This document shows, piece after piece, positions 42,386-51,432 of a DNA stretch of 64,000 bases. Position numbers and translations under genes: made by a program. This DNA is from Bacillus cabrialesii (GTDB taxonomy: Bacteria > Bacillota > Bacilli > Bacillales > Bacillaceae), in assembly GCF_004124315.2 (NCBI RefSeq), contig NZ_CP096889.1, positions 2,091,001 through 2,155,000 of the forward strand. Direction: 5' to 3'. Each line of letters starts with the position of its first letter. Position 1 is the stretch's first letter. Below the pieces are notes generated by a model that did no database searches, was not told the origin of the DNA, and worked only from the letters and a program-made list of their open reading frames with translations.

Positions 42386-43129
42386 TCATCTTTTGATCCG
42401 GTAATGGTGTTCCGTTATAGGCGAAAATCCGATTTTTTCATATAAAGAAACTGCCGCCAGATTTTCTTTCATCACTTGTAAAAACATGCGTTCTGCTCCG
42501 TTGTTTATTGCCCATTCAGTCAATACCCTGATCACTTGGGTTCCTGCCCCTTTTCCTCTGTGCTCCTCGGCTACAACGATATTACTAAGTCCGCCATAAC
42601 CATCAATGACAGCAACCGTTCCAAGCGCTGTCAGGCTTTCTTGGTCATACATCGTGAAAAAAGTTTTACACGGCGGCATGCGCCTGAAAATGTTTGTGTA
42701 GCCTTGATGCCGCTCCGGCGAAAATCCTTCCAATCGAATAAATTCATCAATCCAAACAGATGACGGCTCATGCTCCCACTTGTATGTAAATCGGCTGTTT
42801 TCTTCAGTATGGTTCATAATATCCCGGCATAATGCTGTCATTTGAAAGCACTCGTCCGCCTTTTCATAACCGCTGTCTGCCAATGCAGCATCTAGTCCTT
42901 TCGGAGATGCATTGCTGATATAAAAACAAACGGGCAAGCCTAAGCTTTTATAAAAACGTTCGGCTTCTTGCCGAAAATCTCCTTCAGGCATTTCCGCTGA
43001 TGTCCACACGCTGTTCGCCCTTTTGGTTACGCCAAAATTCGCTCTGAGAAGCCATTGTCCCATGCTTTTCTGAATATATGTCGGCCATGATGCTGCCGCT
43101 AACCGTTCAACTTTGTGAATCTCATCCAT
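42386..43129 (-). CDS. yobR: GNAT-family N-acetyltransferase YobR
   Basis: 247 residues. The C-terminal GNAT fold carries the acetyl-CoA motif LSNIVVAEEHRGKGAGTQVI, followed by MFLQVMKENLAAVSLYEKIG. The N-terminal half is the usual divergent lid domain (SWPTYIQKSMGQWLLRANFG). Acceptor substrate unknown. Upstream of yobQ in the same orientation. Confidence 0.9.
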   Translation of the reverse strand: MDEIHKVERLAAASWPTYIQKSMGQWLLRANFGVTKRANSVWTSAEMPEGDFRQEAERFYKSLGLPVCFYISNASPKGLDAALADSGYEKADECFQMTALCRDIMNHTEENSRFTYKWEHEPSSVWIDEFIRLEGFSPERHQGYTNIFRRMPPCKTFFTMYDQESLTALGTVAVIDGYGGLSNIVVAEEHRGKGAGTQVIRVLTEWAINNGAERMFLQVMKENLAAVSLYEKIGFSPITEHHYRIKR

Positions 43130-43207
43130 TGCCTAATGTCTCTCCCCTACGTATACTACCGTAATATTATATCAATATTCAGAAATATAGGACATCTTTT
43201 TATTTGT

Positions 43208-43783
43208 TTACATAATATTTTTATTGTTTATTATTAAACCCGACAAAAACGTGCGGATGGAGTATGACAGACTTTCTGAAATATCCTCTTCACGTTCAAA
43301 TGCTTCTTTTGCGATTAAAGCCGTAAAGCCATGCAACAGGCTTCTGAGCCCCCTTGTCGCGTGAATGGCAGTCTTTTCACTTGCATAACCGTTTTCAATG
43401 AGCAGCTTCGACACAAGCCGGACAATTTGTTCTGAGACGACTTCCGCTCTTTCGTCCTGAACCTTAAGCAAAGACGCCTCATAATATCCGGGATTTTCAA
43501 CTGCAAAATCAACATATGCATGAGCTAAAGAAAGCATAGCGGCATCTCCCTTTTGTTCGGTTACGGAGGCTGCCATTTGTTCATTCAGCCTTGTCAGCCC
43601 GCTGACAGCTAGTTCTGTTCTGATCGCTTGCAGCCCGTTGATATGGTTATACAGCGACGGAGGGCGCACATTCATTTTTTTAGACAGAGCGGCAAGCGTG
43701 ACACTATTCAAGCCTTCCTGATCGGCAATCTCAGCTGCGGCGTCTACAATCATTTTTTGGCTCAATCCTATTCTCGGTGACAT
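43208..43783 (-). CDS. yobS: TetR-family regulator YobS
   Basis: 191 residues: N-terminal TetR helix-turn-helix (IVDAAAEIADQEGLNSVTLA, ALSKKMNVRPPSLYNHINGL) and a TetR_C_33-like ligand domain. The ATG at 43783 is preferred because AAAGGATGACGAGA places the site correctly; it lies inside the end of yobT (7-base overlap), so they are co-translated. It probably represses its own operon through the dyads at 44509-44553. Confidence 0.9.
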   Translation of the reverse strand: MSPRIGLSQKMIVDAAAEIADQEGLNSVTLAALSKKMNVRPPSLYNHINGLQAIRTELAVSGLTRLNEQMAASVTEQKGDAAMLSLAHAYVDFAVENPGYYEASLLKVQDERAEVVSEQIVRLVSKLLIENGYASEKTAIHATRGLRSLLHGFTALIAKEAFEREEDISESLSYSIRTFLSGLIINNKNIM

Positions 43784-43788
43784 TCTCG

Positions 43789-44490
43789 TCATCCTTTCTT
43801 TGCTTTTTGGATCGCTTGTCTCATCCGCACTGCGGGTGATCTCAGGAAATTTCCATGTCCGACCGCGAGACACGAAGGCGCCTTGTCGGTGAGCAATTGA
43901 GCGCTTTTAATGGCTTCCTCCTTATTCCATGTGGCGAAGGCGGGAAAAGGAAATGTCCATTTTATCTGTCCTGATACAGCGATTCCTCCGCGCAATTGAA
44001 ATGCATCTCCTGCTATTATAGTGCCGTTTCTTGTATCAAGAAATGACATGCTGCCCGGTGTATGGCCCGGTGTAGGAATAGCGAGCAGTGAACCTATTGT
44101 TTCACCGCCTGTCAGCAGATGGTGAGGCTTTGTTTGCACGTGTTTCGGAATACCTCCTTTTATAGGTGTCTGCGGCTCATCATGACGCAACGATGTGTCG
44201 CCTTGCAGCAGGAAAGAATCCCGTTCTGAGATCATCACCTTTGCGTGAGGAAATGCTTGTGTCAATGCATCCAGTGATCCGACATGATCACCATGGGCAT
44301 GGGTCAGTAAAATATGCTGAAGCGGTTTTCCCAGCTGATTTACAGCTTGAATGATTCCTTTATAGCTGCCCGGAAGTGCGGCATCAATCAGGGTGACTTC
44401 GTTTTCTTCCTCTACTAGGTAGCAATTGACAGGAAACAATGCTGGAAAAAAAGTCAGCTGCCAAACGGTTTGGTACTGAGTAACTCTCAT
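43789..44490 (-). CDS. yobT: Metallo-beta-lactamase-fold hydrolase YobT
   Basis: 233 residues. The metal-binding motif THAHGDHVGSLD (HxHxDH) and the later GHTPGSMSF and VGHGNF histidines are present, with the Asp in IAGDAF. A glyoxalase-II/lactonase-like hydrolase of the cytoplasm; substrate unknown. First gene of yobT-yobS, AGGAGGAATGAAAAG before the ATG. Confidence 0.9.
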   Translation of the reverse strand: MRVTQYQTVWQLTFFPALFPVNCYLVEEENEVTLIDAALPGSYKGIIQAVNQLGKPLQHILLTHAHGDHVGSLDALTQAFPHAKVMISERDSFLLQGDTSLRHDEPQTPIKGGIPKHVQTKPHHLLTGGETIGSLLAIPTPGHTPGSMSFLDTRNGTIIAGDAFQLRGGIAVSGQIKWTFPFPAFATWNKEEAIKSAQLLTDKAPSCLAVGHGNFLRSPAVRMRQAIQKAKKG

Positions 44491-44508
44491 CTTTTCATTC
44501 CTCCTAAA

Positions 44509-44558
44509 AAACTAATGGTGTTAGTTTTTATTATTAACTAACACCATTAGTTTATCAA
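44509..44558 (-). promoter_or_regulatory. yobT-yobS promoter embedded in tandem TetR-type operators
   Basis: AAACTAATGGTGTTAGTT (44509-44526) and its exact inverted copy (44536-44553). Each arm is itself a quasi-palindrome (ACTAA-TGGTG-TTAGT), so there are two operators. On the minus strand TTGATA (44553-44558) and AATAAT (44530-44535) are 17 bases apart, and one operator fills that spacer exactly. Strong candidate for YobS autorepression. Confidence 0.85.
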
Positions 44559-44564
44559 GAGTTA

Positions 44565-45047
44565 TTATTTTTTTATGGCTATATAAATTTTAACTTGTGC
44601 CCGCTGAGGCACTGCTGCACTTTGATCATACATTTCAAAGTCACCTGTAAACGTACGCAGATGACGCTTATCCCACGTCCAAATTTCCTTCCACGTTTCA
44701 AGCACAATCTCTTCAATAGGGCCGATTCTGGAAGTGAAAACGGCATAATCCGAAGCTGGTAAATCAATGTTTTCATAGGGTTCCGGAAGAGTGCCGCTCT
44801 CCTCCTGAAACGTTCCGACTGAAAACGTGTAAAGCCCATTCGTCTCCTGTTCGTAATTGGAATATAAGGCGATAATGCTTTGATCTTTCTCGGCCTGTGC
44901 GAATAGAGCGCTCATATCCTGCTTCCAGAATTGGTCCCACAGTGCCGGGATCCGCCGTTCTTCCGTCATTTCCAATGCGTTGCTGGTCCGTTGTGACAGT
45001 CCGGCAAACCGTTTCTGTTCTAAATGTGTCATATGTGAAAAACCCAT
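44565..45047 (-). CDS. yobU: GyrI-like/effector-binding domain protein YobU
   Basis: 160 residues of the AraC effector-binding (GyrI-like, SHS2) fold without a DNA-binding part: RTSNALEMTEERRIPALWDQ near the start and SDYAVFTSRIGPIEEIVLET in the middle, ending VKIYIAIKK. Such stand-alone proteins bind small hydrophobic ligands. It follows yobV by 53 bases, with a terminator between them. AAAAGGAGGGATCGT precedes the ATG. Confidence 0.85.
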   Translation of the reverse strand: MGFSHMTHLEQKRFAGLSQRTSNALEMTEERRIPALWDQFWKQDMSALFAQAEKDQSIIALYSNYEQETNGLYTFSVGTFQEESGTLPEPYENIDLPASDYAVFTSRIGPIEEIVLETWKEIWTWDKRHLRTFTGDFEMYDQSAAVPQRAQVKIYIAIKK

Positions 45048-45073
45048 ACGATCCCTCCTTTTTACCTAGATTA

Positions 45074-45109
45074 TAAAAAAAGAAACCTGACAGCAGTGTG
45101 TCAGGTTTC
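45074..45109 (-). terminator. Terminator of yobV overlapping its stop codon
   Basis: GAAACCTGACA / TGTCAGGTTTC, 11-bp stem followed by TTTTTTTATAATC; the yobV TGA is inside the stem. The T run continues into TATAAT, which may serve as the yobU -10. Confidence 0.8.
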
Positions 45110-46039
45110 ATAAACTTTTTGCAACTGATGAATGGTATCTTTTACTTTTTCCCTTATATGGAGAGGCTTCAGAACCTCAATATCCTTTCCGAACTGCAGC
45201 AAAAAGCCGATCAGCCATTGATCTTCTGGAAGAGAAATCACTGCCCGGCAGGTTTCATCTTCATCCCAATGCAGAACTTCATTTCCAAACCATTCACGTA
45301 TGCGCTGACGTGCTGTCGGCTGAACAAGAATGACCAGCTCAGTTAAACGGTCCTTTTGGTACCAATTCTTATCCCATGGCAAAGTTTCCAGCTGAATGTC
45401 TTTTCTGATAAAGGACTGATGTAAGATGGTCAGATCCTTCATTCGGTTAAGTTTAAAAAAGCGAAAATCGTTTCTAACCAGGCAATAGGCGTATAAATAC
45501 CAGTGCCCCGCCTTGCAAACCAATGTGTAAGGCTCCGTTTCACGATAAAGTGTTTCCCCGCTTGCGTTTGTATATGTAAATGATATCGTGGACAATTGAT
45601 CAATGGCGGCGCTGATTATCTCACGAAGCGCCTTTTGATCCTCAGTATGGCCCCAAGCCGTCATGTCAATAAACCATTTTTCTGTTTGATGCTTAAATGC
45701 TTCGGCAGACTGCTCCGGTATGAGGTGCTTGATTTTTTGATAGGCAGTGCTGTGAGAAACTGGCTCATACATAGCTGAGACACTTTGCAAAGCGGAAGCG
45801 ATCGCAAACAACTCTTCCTCTTTCAGCCACTCTCTCTCAAGCCGATACGTCTCCATAATGCCAATTCCGCCCCCGGAGCCCTGTGAGGTCACAATCGGAA
45901 TGCCAGCTCTATTGATTGTCTCAATATCACGGTAAATTGTTCTGACCGATACTTCAAACAGCTCAGCAAGTTCAGCGGCCTGCACTTGTTTTTTACTGAT
46001 TAACAACACAACCATCGCTAACAAACGTTCCAGTTTCAT
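45101..46039 (-). CDS. yobV: DeoR-like/WYL-domain transcriptional regulator YobV
   Basis: 312 residues: N-terminal helix-turn-helix (ERLLAMVVLLISKKQVQAAE, LAELFEVSVRTIYRDIETIN) and a C-terminal WYL ligand domain (about 140-300; WYLYAYCLVRNDFRFFKLNR). The ATG at 46039 follows AAAAGGTGCAAAGA; the frame is open 48 codons further without a site. Likely regulates the adjacent yobU; ligand unknown. Confidence 0.9.
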   Translation of the reverse strand: MKLERLLAMVVLLISKKQVQAAELAELFEVSVRTIYRDIETINRAGIPIVTSQGSGGGIGIMETYRLEREWLKEEELFAIASALQSVSAMYEPVSHSTAYQKIKHLIPEQSAEAFKHQTEKWFIDMTAWGHTEDQKALREIISAAIDQLSTISFTYTNASGETLYRETEPYTLVCKAGHWYLYAYCLVRNDFRFFKLNRMKDLTILHQSFIRKDIQLETLPWDKNWYQKDRLTELVILVQPTARQRIREWFGNEVLHWDEDETCRAVISLPEDQWLIGFLLQFGKDIEVLKPLHIREKVKDTIHQLQKVYET

Positions 46040-46248
46040 TCTTTGCACCTTTTCTTCTTTTATTTTCGGAACAAAATCAATCATAACATTTTTATAAAGC
46101 TTGGGCATATCTATTATGCGGCCCAAATACACCTTGCATATGTTATGAAAACAGGGTTTCCCCCTTTTTTTTGTGTTCAGCATTTGATTTTAAGCTACTA
46201 TTTTGAACCGGATAAGCATACACTTCTCAACGGAGGGGATTTCACATC

Positions 46249-46797
46249 ATGCATCTTACACTTCAGAGCGTTTATCCTGCCATGATTATCATCTTTTTTC
46301 TGTACAAAAAAATTAAAAGGTCCATCGGATACCAGCCGCTGAAGCCCCGCTGGCTATTCACCCGTATGATTCTTTTCTCCCTGTTTGCTTTTGGTCTTTC
46401 GATCTTCAGCATCATTCATCCTTTTTTATACGGATATCTCATTTTTGGAATTTTTGGCGGATGGCTTCTTGTCTTTTTCGCTAAGAAAAACATCTCTTTT
46501 GAAAAACGGAGAGGAAAAATTTATTTTCGGACTCATATTTGGGTAGAAGTGATTCTCTTAACCTTGTTTTTATCAAGGTTTCTGTATCGAGTGACAGAGC
46601 TTTATCTTACCTCGCCTGATCTAAACAGCCTTGGATCTTATAGTCAGTCAATCGGAACAGATCCTGTGACAATTGGCGTCTTTTTTCTGATAGCTGTTTA
46701 TTATATCGGCTTTTCTTCTTTTGTCATCAAGCTCAGCAGAAACGATCTCGATCAGATCGGACACAATAAAAAAGAAAAAGACATCCTTGCCCGCTAG
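46249..46797 (+). CDS. yobW: CcdC-like membrane protein YobW
   Basis: 182 residues with five predicted membrane helices. It belongs to the CcdC-like (DUF1453) group: YKKIKRSIGYQPLKPRWLFT and the RFLYRVTELYLTSP region. YobW of B. subtilis is known as a mother-cell sporulation protein. CGGAGGGG lies 9-10 bases before the ATG. Its 3' end forms part of the bidirectional terminator shared with czrA. Confidence 0.9.
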   Translation: MHLTLQSVYPAMIIIFFLYKKIKRSIGYQPLKPRWLFTRMILFSLFAFGLSIFSIIHPFLYGYLIFGIFGGWLLVFFAKKNISFEKRRGKIYFRTHIWVEVILLTLFLSRFLYRVTELYLTSPDLNSLGSYSQSIGTDPVTIGVFFLIAVYYIGFSSFVIKLSRNDLDQIGHNKKEKDILAR

Positions 46798-46825
46798 CAG
46801 CGATTAAACAAGGATGTCTTTTTTA
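46778..46825. terminator. Bidirectional terminator of yobW and czrA
   Basis: AAGACATCCTTG / CAAGGATGTCTT, 12-bp perfect stem with A and T runs on both sides; contains both stop-codon regions. Confidence 0.8.
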
Positions 46826-47146
46826 ATCATGTTGTGTATGATCGATCATTTGCTGAAGAACATCTAAAACGTGTTCATCCTCCGGTGAGTAATAAATGGA
46901 GGTTCCTTCTCTGCGCGATTTGACAAGCCGGAGATTTTTTAAGAATCTGAGCTGGTGGGACACTGTGGATTGCAGTAAATTCAGCTTTTCTGCAATTCCG
47001 TTAACTGCATGTTCACCCTGGGATAATAAATGGAGAATTCTGATTCTGGTAGGGTCAGAAAGCGCTTTGAATGTTTGTGCGACTAAAAACAGCGTCTCCT
47101 CATCCAGATCAGCGGCCGTCCGTTCCGTTTCTTTAAATTCAGTCAT
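46823..47146 (-). CDS. czrA: ArsR-family metal sensor CzrA
   Basis: 107 residues of the ArsR/SmtB family: HTH LNLLQSTVSHQLRFLKNLRL and the alpha-5 metal site HVLDVLQQMIDHTQH (Asp/His ligands D-x10-H-x2-H type). It represses zinc/cobalt/cadmium efflux genes (cadA, czcD-trkA) and is released by metal. AAAGGTGATACAG precedes the ATG at 47146. Confidence 0.9.
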   Translation of the reverse strand: MTEFKETERTAADLDEETLFLVAQTFKALSDPTRIRILHLLSQGEHAVNGIAEKLNLLQSTVSHQLRFLKNLRLVKSRREGTSIYYSPEDEHVLDVLQQMIDHTQHD

Positions 47147-47338
47147 CTGTATCACCTTTCTTTATACATACTTCTATCTTATAACAAATACACTTGGGTG
47201 CAAACCAGCATGCTTGTGTTCCATTTCCATCTCATAGTTTAAATTTATGTTTCAAATCCGGTTTTTACTTGGTCTGATATACGGATCTGTGTCATAATGA
47301 AAAGGTCATACTGCTCCAAACATTGAGGGTGAAACACA

Positions 47339-48016
47339 GTGAAGAAAAAGAGAAAAGGCTGTTTCGCTGCTGCGGGTTTTATGATGATTTTTGTCTTTGT
47401 CATCGCCTCTTTTTTATTGGTTTTGCTTTTTTTCAACCGGGATTTAATCAAACAGCTTCCGATCGATACGAAAACGATTGTGTTGGAACGTTTAACCGAT
47501 TATAAACCGCTGGTCGAAGATGAGCTTGATAATCAAGGACTCTCTAATTATACATCACTCATACTTGGCATGATGTATCAAGAGTCAAAAGGAAAAGGCA
47601 ATGATCCCATGCAGTCCTCTGAATCTCTGGGGTTAAAACGCAATGAGATAACAGACCCTCAACTCAGTGTTAAACAAGGCATCAAGCAATTTACCCTCAT
47701 GTATAAGACCGGTAAGGAAAAAGGTGTGGATTTGGATACAATCATTCAAAGCTACAACATGGGGGCAGGTTACATTGATTTTGTAGCTGAACATGGAGGA
47801 ACGCATACTGAGGAATTGGCAAAACAATACTCCGAGCAGCAAGTCAAAAAAAATCCCGAACTGTATACTTGCGGGGGAAATGCGAACAATTTCCGCTATC
47901 CGTATTGCTACGGTGATTACACGTATGCAGAAAAAGTAAAAGAAAAAACAAAAACTGTTGAAGAATCTTTGCAGGTTGCAACACTTGAAACCATGGAATC
48001 AAAGGCTCATGAATAA
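47339..48016 (+). CDS. yocA: Lytic-transglycosylase-like protein YocA
   Basis: 225 residues with an N-terminal membrane anchor (FMMIFVFVIASFLLVLLFFN) and a lysozyme-like transglycosylase domain: LILGMMYQESKGKGNDPMQS with the catalytic Glu, and IIQSYNMGAGYIDFV with the SLT Asn-Met-Gly. Acts on peptidoglycan outside the membrane. GTG start preceded by GAGGGTG. Confidence 0.9.
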   Translation: MKKKRKGCFAAAGFMMIFVFVIASFLLVLLFFNRDLIKQLPIDTKTIVLERLTDYKPLVEDELDNQGLSNYTSLILGMMYQESKGKGNDPMQSSESLGLKRNEITDPQLSVKQGIKQFTLMYKTGKEKGVDLDTIIQSYNMGAGYIDFVAEHGGTHTEELAKQYSEQQVKKNPELYTCGGNANNFRYPYCYGDYTYAEKVKEKTKTVEESLQVATLETMESKAHE

Positions 48017-48034
48017 GAGTCTATCAATCTACTG

Positions 48035-48065
48035 ACAAAAGCCCAAAACGAATTTGGGCTTTTGT
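48035..48065 (+). terminator. Terminator of yocA
   Basis: ACAAAAGCCCAAA / TTTGGGCTTTTGT, 13-bp stem. Confidence 0.75.
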
Positions 48066-48107
48066 CATGTTTACAAGCTCAAGAAAAAGCCATACTCAGT
48101 ATGGCTT

Positions 48108-48644
48108 TTAATAATACGGTGATATCATCAGATATACAATAACGCCTGTAAGGCTTACATACAGCCACAAAGGCATTGTCCATCTGGCAATCTTTTTATG
48201 GCGTTCCACCTGCATGCTGAATCCTCTGATCAGCGTAAACAGCGCAAGCGGCACAATGATAGCAGAAAGGCAGATATGCGTAATTAAAATAAAGAAGTAA
48301 ATCGGGCGCATAATACCTTCTCCGCCATAGAGCGTGTTCTCCGCAATCGAATGGTATACCACATAACAAATCAAAAATAGTAATGTTGTTGTGAATGCGG
48401 CTAAAATAAAGCGTTTATGAGCTTTAATATTTTTCTGTTTAATCATAATCAGCGCGGCCAATAAGAAGATAAACGTAAAGCTGTTGAATATCGCATTCAG
48501 CATTGGCAAAATGTGAATATTCGCATGGCTGAACTGATCTAATTTAGGCATAAAAAACAGCACTGCGATTAAACCGTTAATCAGAACTGTCAGTGTAAGG
48601 ACAATCCCCGTATAATTTTTCGGTTTATTTTCTGTTTGATTCAT
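48108..48644 (-). CDS. yozB: DUF420 membrane protein YozB (CtaM)
   Basis: 178 residues, five membrane helices. DUF420 signature histidines are visible: FSHANIHILPMLNAIFNSFT, AHKRFILAAFTTTLLFLICY, THICLSAIIVPLALF and VERHKKIARWTMPLWLYVSL. DUF420/CtaM proteins are required for maturation of heme-a-containing cytochrome oxidase. AGGAGAGG precedes the ATG. Single gene. Confidence 0.9.
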   Translation of the reverse strand: MNQTENKPKNYTGIVLTLTVLINGLIAVLFFMPKLDQFSHANIHILPMLNAIFNSFTFIFLLAALIMIKQKNIKAHKRFILAAFTTTLLFLICYVVYHSIAENTLYGGEGIMRPIYFFILITHICLSAIIVPLALFTLIRGFSMQVERHKKIARWTMPLWLYVSLTGVIVYLMISPYY

Positions 48645-48748
48645 CTGGTGACCTCTCCTAATTTGTACTGGCTATCCAAATCGTATGCAAATTCAATGAA
48701 GATGTCAACGTTTTCGATGGCTTCGTCAGAAATTAGACACACTTCAAA

Positions 48749-48771
48749 GGCCGGCGGCTTTAGCCCCGGCC
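48749..48771 (-). terminator. GC-rich hairpin after yocB
   Basis: GGCCGGGGC-TAAA-GCC-CCGGCC on the minus strand followed by TTTG, 10 bases past the stop. Confidence 0.6.
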
Positions 48772-48780
48772 CTGTTAGAT

Positions 48781-49563
48781 TTACGCTTCTTTGATCAAAT
48801 GCTCAACAGCCTTATGTTCATTTACATTCAGCAGGTTCTTTTGGATTTTTGAATGAATCGGTTTATTCATATGCTGATCCAATAGATCCGCTGTTTCTTT
48901 ATCACCGGCGATGACCATTCGTTCCCACCTTTTTGCAGCGGCTTTTTGATCAAGGTTGGCAGCCAGCCGCTTATACAGTCTCGTTTGGTTCTCCGTTACA
49001 TGTTCCCTCACTCGGTTCTCATCAAATGGCGCCGCTTTGTTTGCAGAGGAATGGCAATTCTCCCAAGACTCATTGATCATATCGTATTCATAATGCTCAA
49101 CCGCCTCTATTTTGCCTAAAACGGTTTCAATAATTTTCACTTCATACTGCTGGGTTAAAATAAACGCCGTGCTTGGGTACGTTTGGCGCAAATCCTTCAA
49201 CTGATCCAGAACAGCTGTTTCTTCCCAGTAAAATCTTGTTTCCACAGGGATTTGAAGCTTAATTGGTTCCCATATGCCGCTGTCGGAAACAAAAAACACG
49301 AGACTGCGGGGCATGTCTTTTCCCATTTCATTTAAGTATTGATCAATTTTCATTCTGATTCCATCCAGACACTTCCCTTCCTCTGGATCACTTGCTGCCA
49401 AATACTCCTTTAATCGGCCGAATCCCGACTTTAGGGCAATTTTCCATTCTCCCCCCTGCTGATCTGGGTCTCTCATGTCAGTATTGAGATACAGGGAGAG
49501 AATTTTATCCGGCGGTTCCAACTGGACATACTGTAATTTGTTAATCAATGAATCAATCGCCAT
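48781..49563 (-). CDS. yocB: YocB, release-factor-like (baeRF/VLRF type) protein
   Basis: 260 residues. The middle LFFVSDSGIWEPIKL, the YEVKIIETVLGKIEAVEHYE strand and the C-terminal KRWERMVIAGDKETADLLDQ resemble the bacterial archaeo-eukaryotic release-factor-like (eRF1 domain) families; such proteins act in ribosome-related stress in some bacteria. The exact subfamily and function are inference. AAAGGAGG precedes the ATG at 49563. Confidence 0.75.
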   Translation of the reverse strand: MAIDSLINKLQYVQLEPPDKILSLYLNTDMRDPDQQGGEWKIALKSGFGRLKEYLAASDPEEGKCLDGIRMKIDQYLNEMGKDMPRSLVFFVSDSGIWEPIKLQIPVETRFYWEETAVLDQLKDLRQTYPSTAFILTQQYEVKIIETVLGKIEAVEHYEYDMINESWENCHSSANKAAPFDENRVREHVTENQTRLYKRLAANLDQKAAAKRWERMVIAGDKETADLLDQHMNKPIHSKIQKNLLNVNEHKAVEHLIKEA

Positions 49564-49733
49564 TCCGATTCCTCCTTTTTCACAGGTTAGTTTTCTTTTA
49601 CCTCTCTTAAAAACGATCAAACCTTACTTTGCGCTAATTTCTAGTAATATACGTTTTGTTATTTACAATGCTCCTTTCATCTAATACAATTGGTAACTGT
49701 GTTTCTAAGCTGATTTCTGAAAGGAGTTTGATC

Positions 49734-50231
49734 TTGTTTACTGTTAAAGAAAAAAATCGTCAAGAACTTGAAGAAGAACTGAATGATTTAGAATTTCAAA
49801 TTTACCGCATGCAGGAGAATATGAAGGATCTATCTAAAGATGCCAAAGTGCTTGGTATTGATCAATCGAAACATGAAGAGTGGTTGATTGTTTCCTCGAT
49901 TGATGATGGCCAAACATGCAAAATTATGCTTACTGATTGTAAAACGGCTTACAGAGGAAAAGGCAGTTTTTCACTTGTAGCATCTTACAAGGATGATGCC
50001 ATTCATATCGGGGACATAAAAGGCCCTCCGAATCACGGGTTTGGGTCCATTTGCATGAAATATTTAAAAGATATCGCCAGAGACCGCAATATTCCGAAAG
50101 TCACAGGCGACATTGCCAAGCGTGATTGGAATCATGTAGACCGGCTGATTCATTTTTATGAAAAACATCAATTCCAAGTATGCGTCGATCATGATACACA
50201 ATCAGGCAGCATTAAGTGGGTTGATTTGTAA
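49734..50231 (+). CDS. yocC: Hypothetical protein YocC
   Basis: 165 residues from a TTG with AAAGGAG 7 bases upstream; the frame is open 26 codons further without a site. An N-terminal coiled coil (RQELEEELNDLEFQIYRMQE) is followed by a domain that resembles a degenerate acetyltransferase fold (GSICMKYLKDIARDRNIPKV, RLIHFYEKHQFQV). Function unknown. Confidence 0.8.
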   Translation: MFTVKEKNRQELEEELNDLEFQIYRMQENMKDLSKDAKVLGIDQSKHEEWLIVSSIDDGQTCKIMLTDCKTAYRGKGSFSLVASYKDDAIHIGDIKGPPNHGFGSICMKYLKDIARDRNIPKVTGDIAKRDWNHVDRLIHFYEKHQFQVCVDHDTQSGSIKWVDL

Positions 50232-50294
50232 AAAAGTCTGGAAGAATGAGCCAAGATATGCTGTAATGGTGTAAAACCATTAATGGAGGGTGCT

Positions 50295-51272
50295 ATGTTC
50301 GCCTCAAAACTGAAAAAGGGAGACGAAATCCGGATCGTGTCTCCCGCGACCAGCATGTCTAAATTAACAAATGAAGCAAAAATTCAAGCAAAAACTACAT
50401 TAGAACGCTTAGGTTATCGAGTAACCATCGCTGAACACGCAAATGAATGTAACGAATTTGATTCATCCTCTATTGAATCAAGAGTCCATGATCTGCACGC
50501 TGCCTTTTTCGATCCAGGTGTCAAAGCGATTTTAACGACACTCGGCGGTTTCAATTCAAATCAGCTGCTGCGCTATCTTGATTACGAGAAAATCAAACAG
50601 CATCCAAAAATTCTGTGCGGCTATTCCGATATAACGGCCCTCAGCAACGCCATTTATCAAAAAACGGGTCTAGTTACGTATTCAGGCCCCCACTTTTCAA
50701 CATTTGCAATGAAAAAAGGGCTCGATTATACAAAAGATTATTTTCTTTCTTGCTGCGCTTCAAACGACCCGTTTGAAATTCATCCTTCGAGCGAATGGAG
50801 CGATGACCGCTGGTATTTGGATCAAGAAAACAGGCGCTTTTATCCTAATAACGGCCCTGTTGTGATTCAAGAGGGGTATGCGGAAGGCACTTTGATTGGC
50901 GGAAACCTATGCACGCTTAATTTGCTGCAGGGAACGGAGTATTTTCCAGAAACAGAAAATACTATTTTATTGATAGAAGATGATTATATGTCAGACATCC
51001 ACATGTTTGACCGCGATCTGCAATCACTCATCCACCTCCCCGCTTTTTCTCATGTGAAAGCGATTTTAATCGGCACATTTCAAAAAGCATCAAACGTATC
51101 AATCGATCTTGTGAAAGCCATGATTGGAACAAAAAAAGAATTATCCGGCCTTCCGGTCATCGCAAACATAAATGCCGGACACACTTCACCAATTGCCACC
51201 TTTCCCATAGGGGGAACATGCAGGATTGAAGCTGTTTCAGGTGCATCACGGATATGGATCGATAAACATTAA
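50295..51272 (+). CDS. yocD: LD-carboxypeptidase family (S66/MccF-like) YocD
   Basis: 325 residues of peptidase family S66. The nucleophile region is LCGYSDITALSNAI (Ser), with Glu and His of the triad expected in LLIEDDYMSDIHMFDRDL and NINAGHTSP. S66 members are LD-carboxypeptidases of peptidoglycan recycling or microcin C immunity (MccF) enzymes. GGAGGGTGCT precedes the ATG at 50295. Confidence 0.85.
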   Translation: MFASKLKKGDEIRIVSPATSMSKLTNEAKIQAKTTLERLGYRVTIAEHANECNEFDSSSIESRVHDLHAAFFDPGVKAILTTLGGFNSNQLLRYLDYEKIKQHPKILCGYSDITALSNAIYQKTGLVTYSGPHFSTFAMKKGLDYTKDYFLSCCASNDPFEIHPSSEWSDDRWYLDQENRRFYPNNGPVVIQEGYAEGTLIGGNLCTLNLLQGTEYFPETENTILLIEDDYMSDIHMFDRDLQSLIHLPAFSHVKAILIGTFQKASNVSIDLVKAMIGTKKELSGLPVIANINAGHTSPIATFPIGGTCRIEAVSGASRIWIDKH

Positions 51273-51307
51273 TGAGCTTGTAAATTATTTTACAAGCTTT
51301 TTTAGCG
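51273..51307 (+). terminator. Terminator of yocD
   Basis: AGCTTGTAAA-TTAT-TTTACAAGCTTTTTT. Confidence 0.85.
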
Positions 51308-51333
51308 CAAACAGTTATGCAAGCGGCCACGAC

Positions 51334-51400
51334 ATGACAAATGTCATATAGGGTGTATGATGTGTGCTACTACAAAGAGCTTCTCTCATTCGCGTATACT
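51334..51400 (+). promoter_or_regulatory. des promoter with DesR-binding palindrome
   Basis: ATGACAAATGTCAT (51334-51347) matches the palindromic DesR target in front of des. The -10 is TATACT (51395-51400); its -35 is poor (ACAAAG at 17 bases), as expected for an activator-dependent, cold-induced promoter. Confidence 0.8.
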
Positions 51401-51432
51401 TAACCGAGACACACAATGAGAGGATACTTACC

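Noticed and set aside
46184..46248. Sigma-K promoter for yobW (CATACACTT with an upstream AC)
   Set aside because: The spacing to a plausible -35 is off by one to two bases, so it is not listed although yobW is a known sporulation gene.
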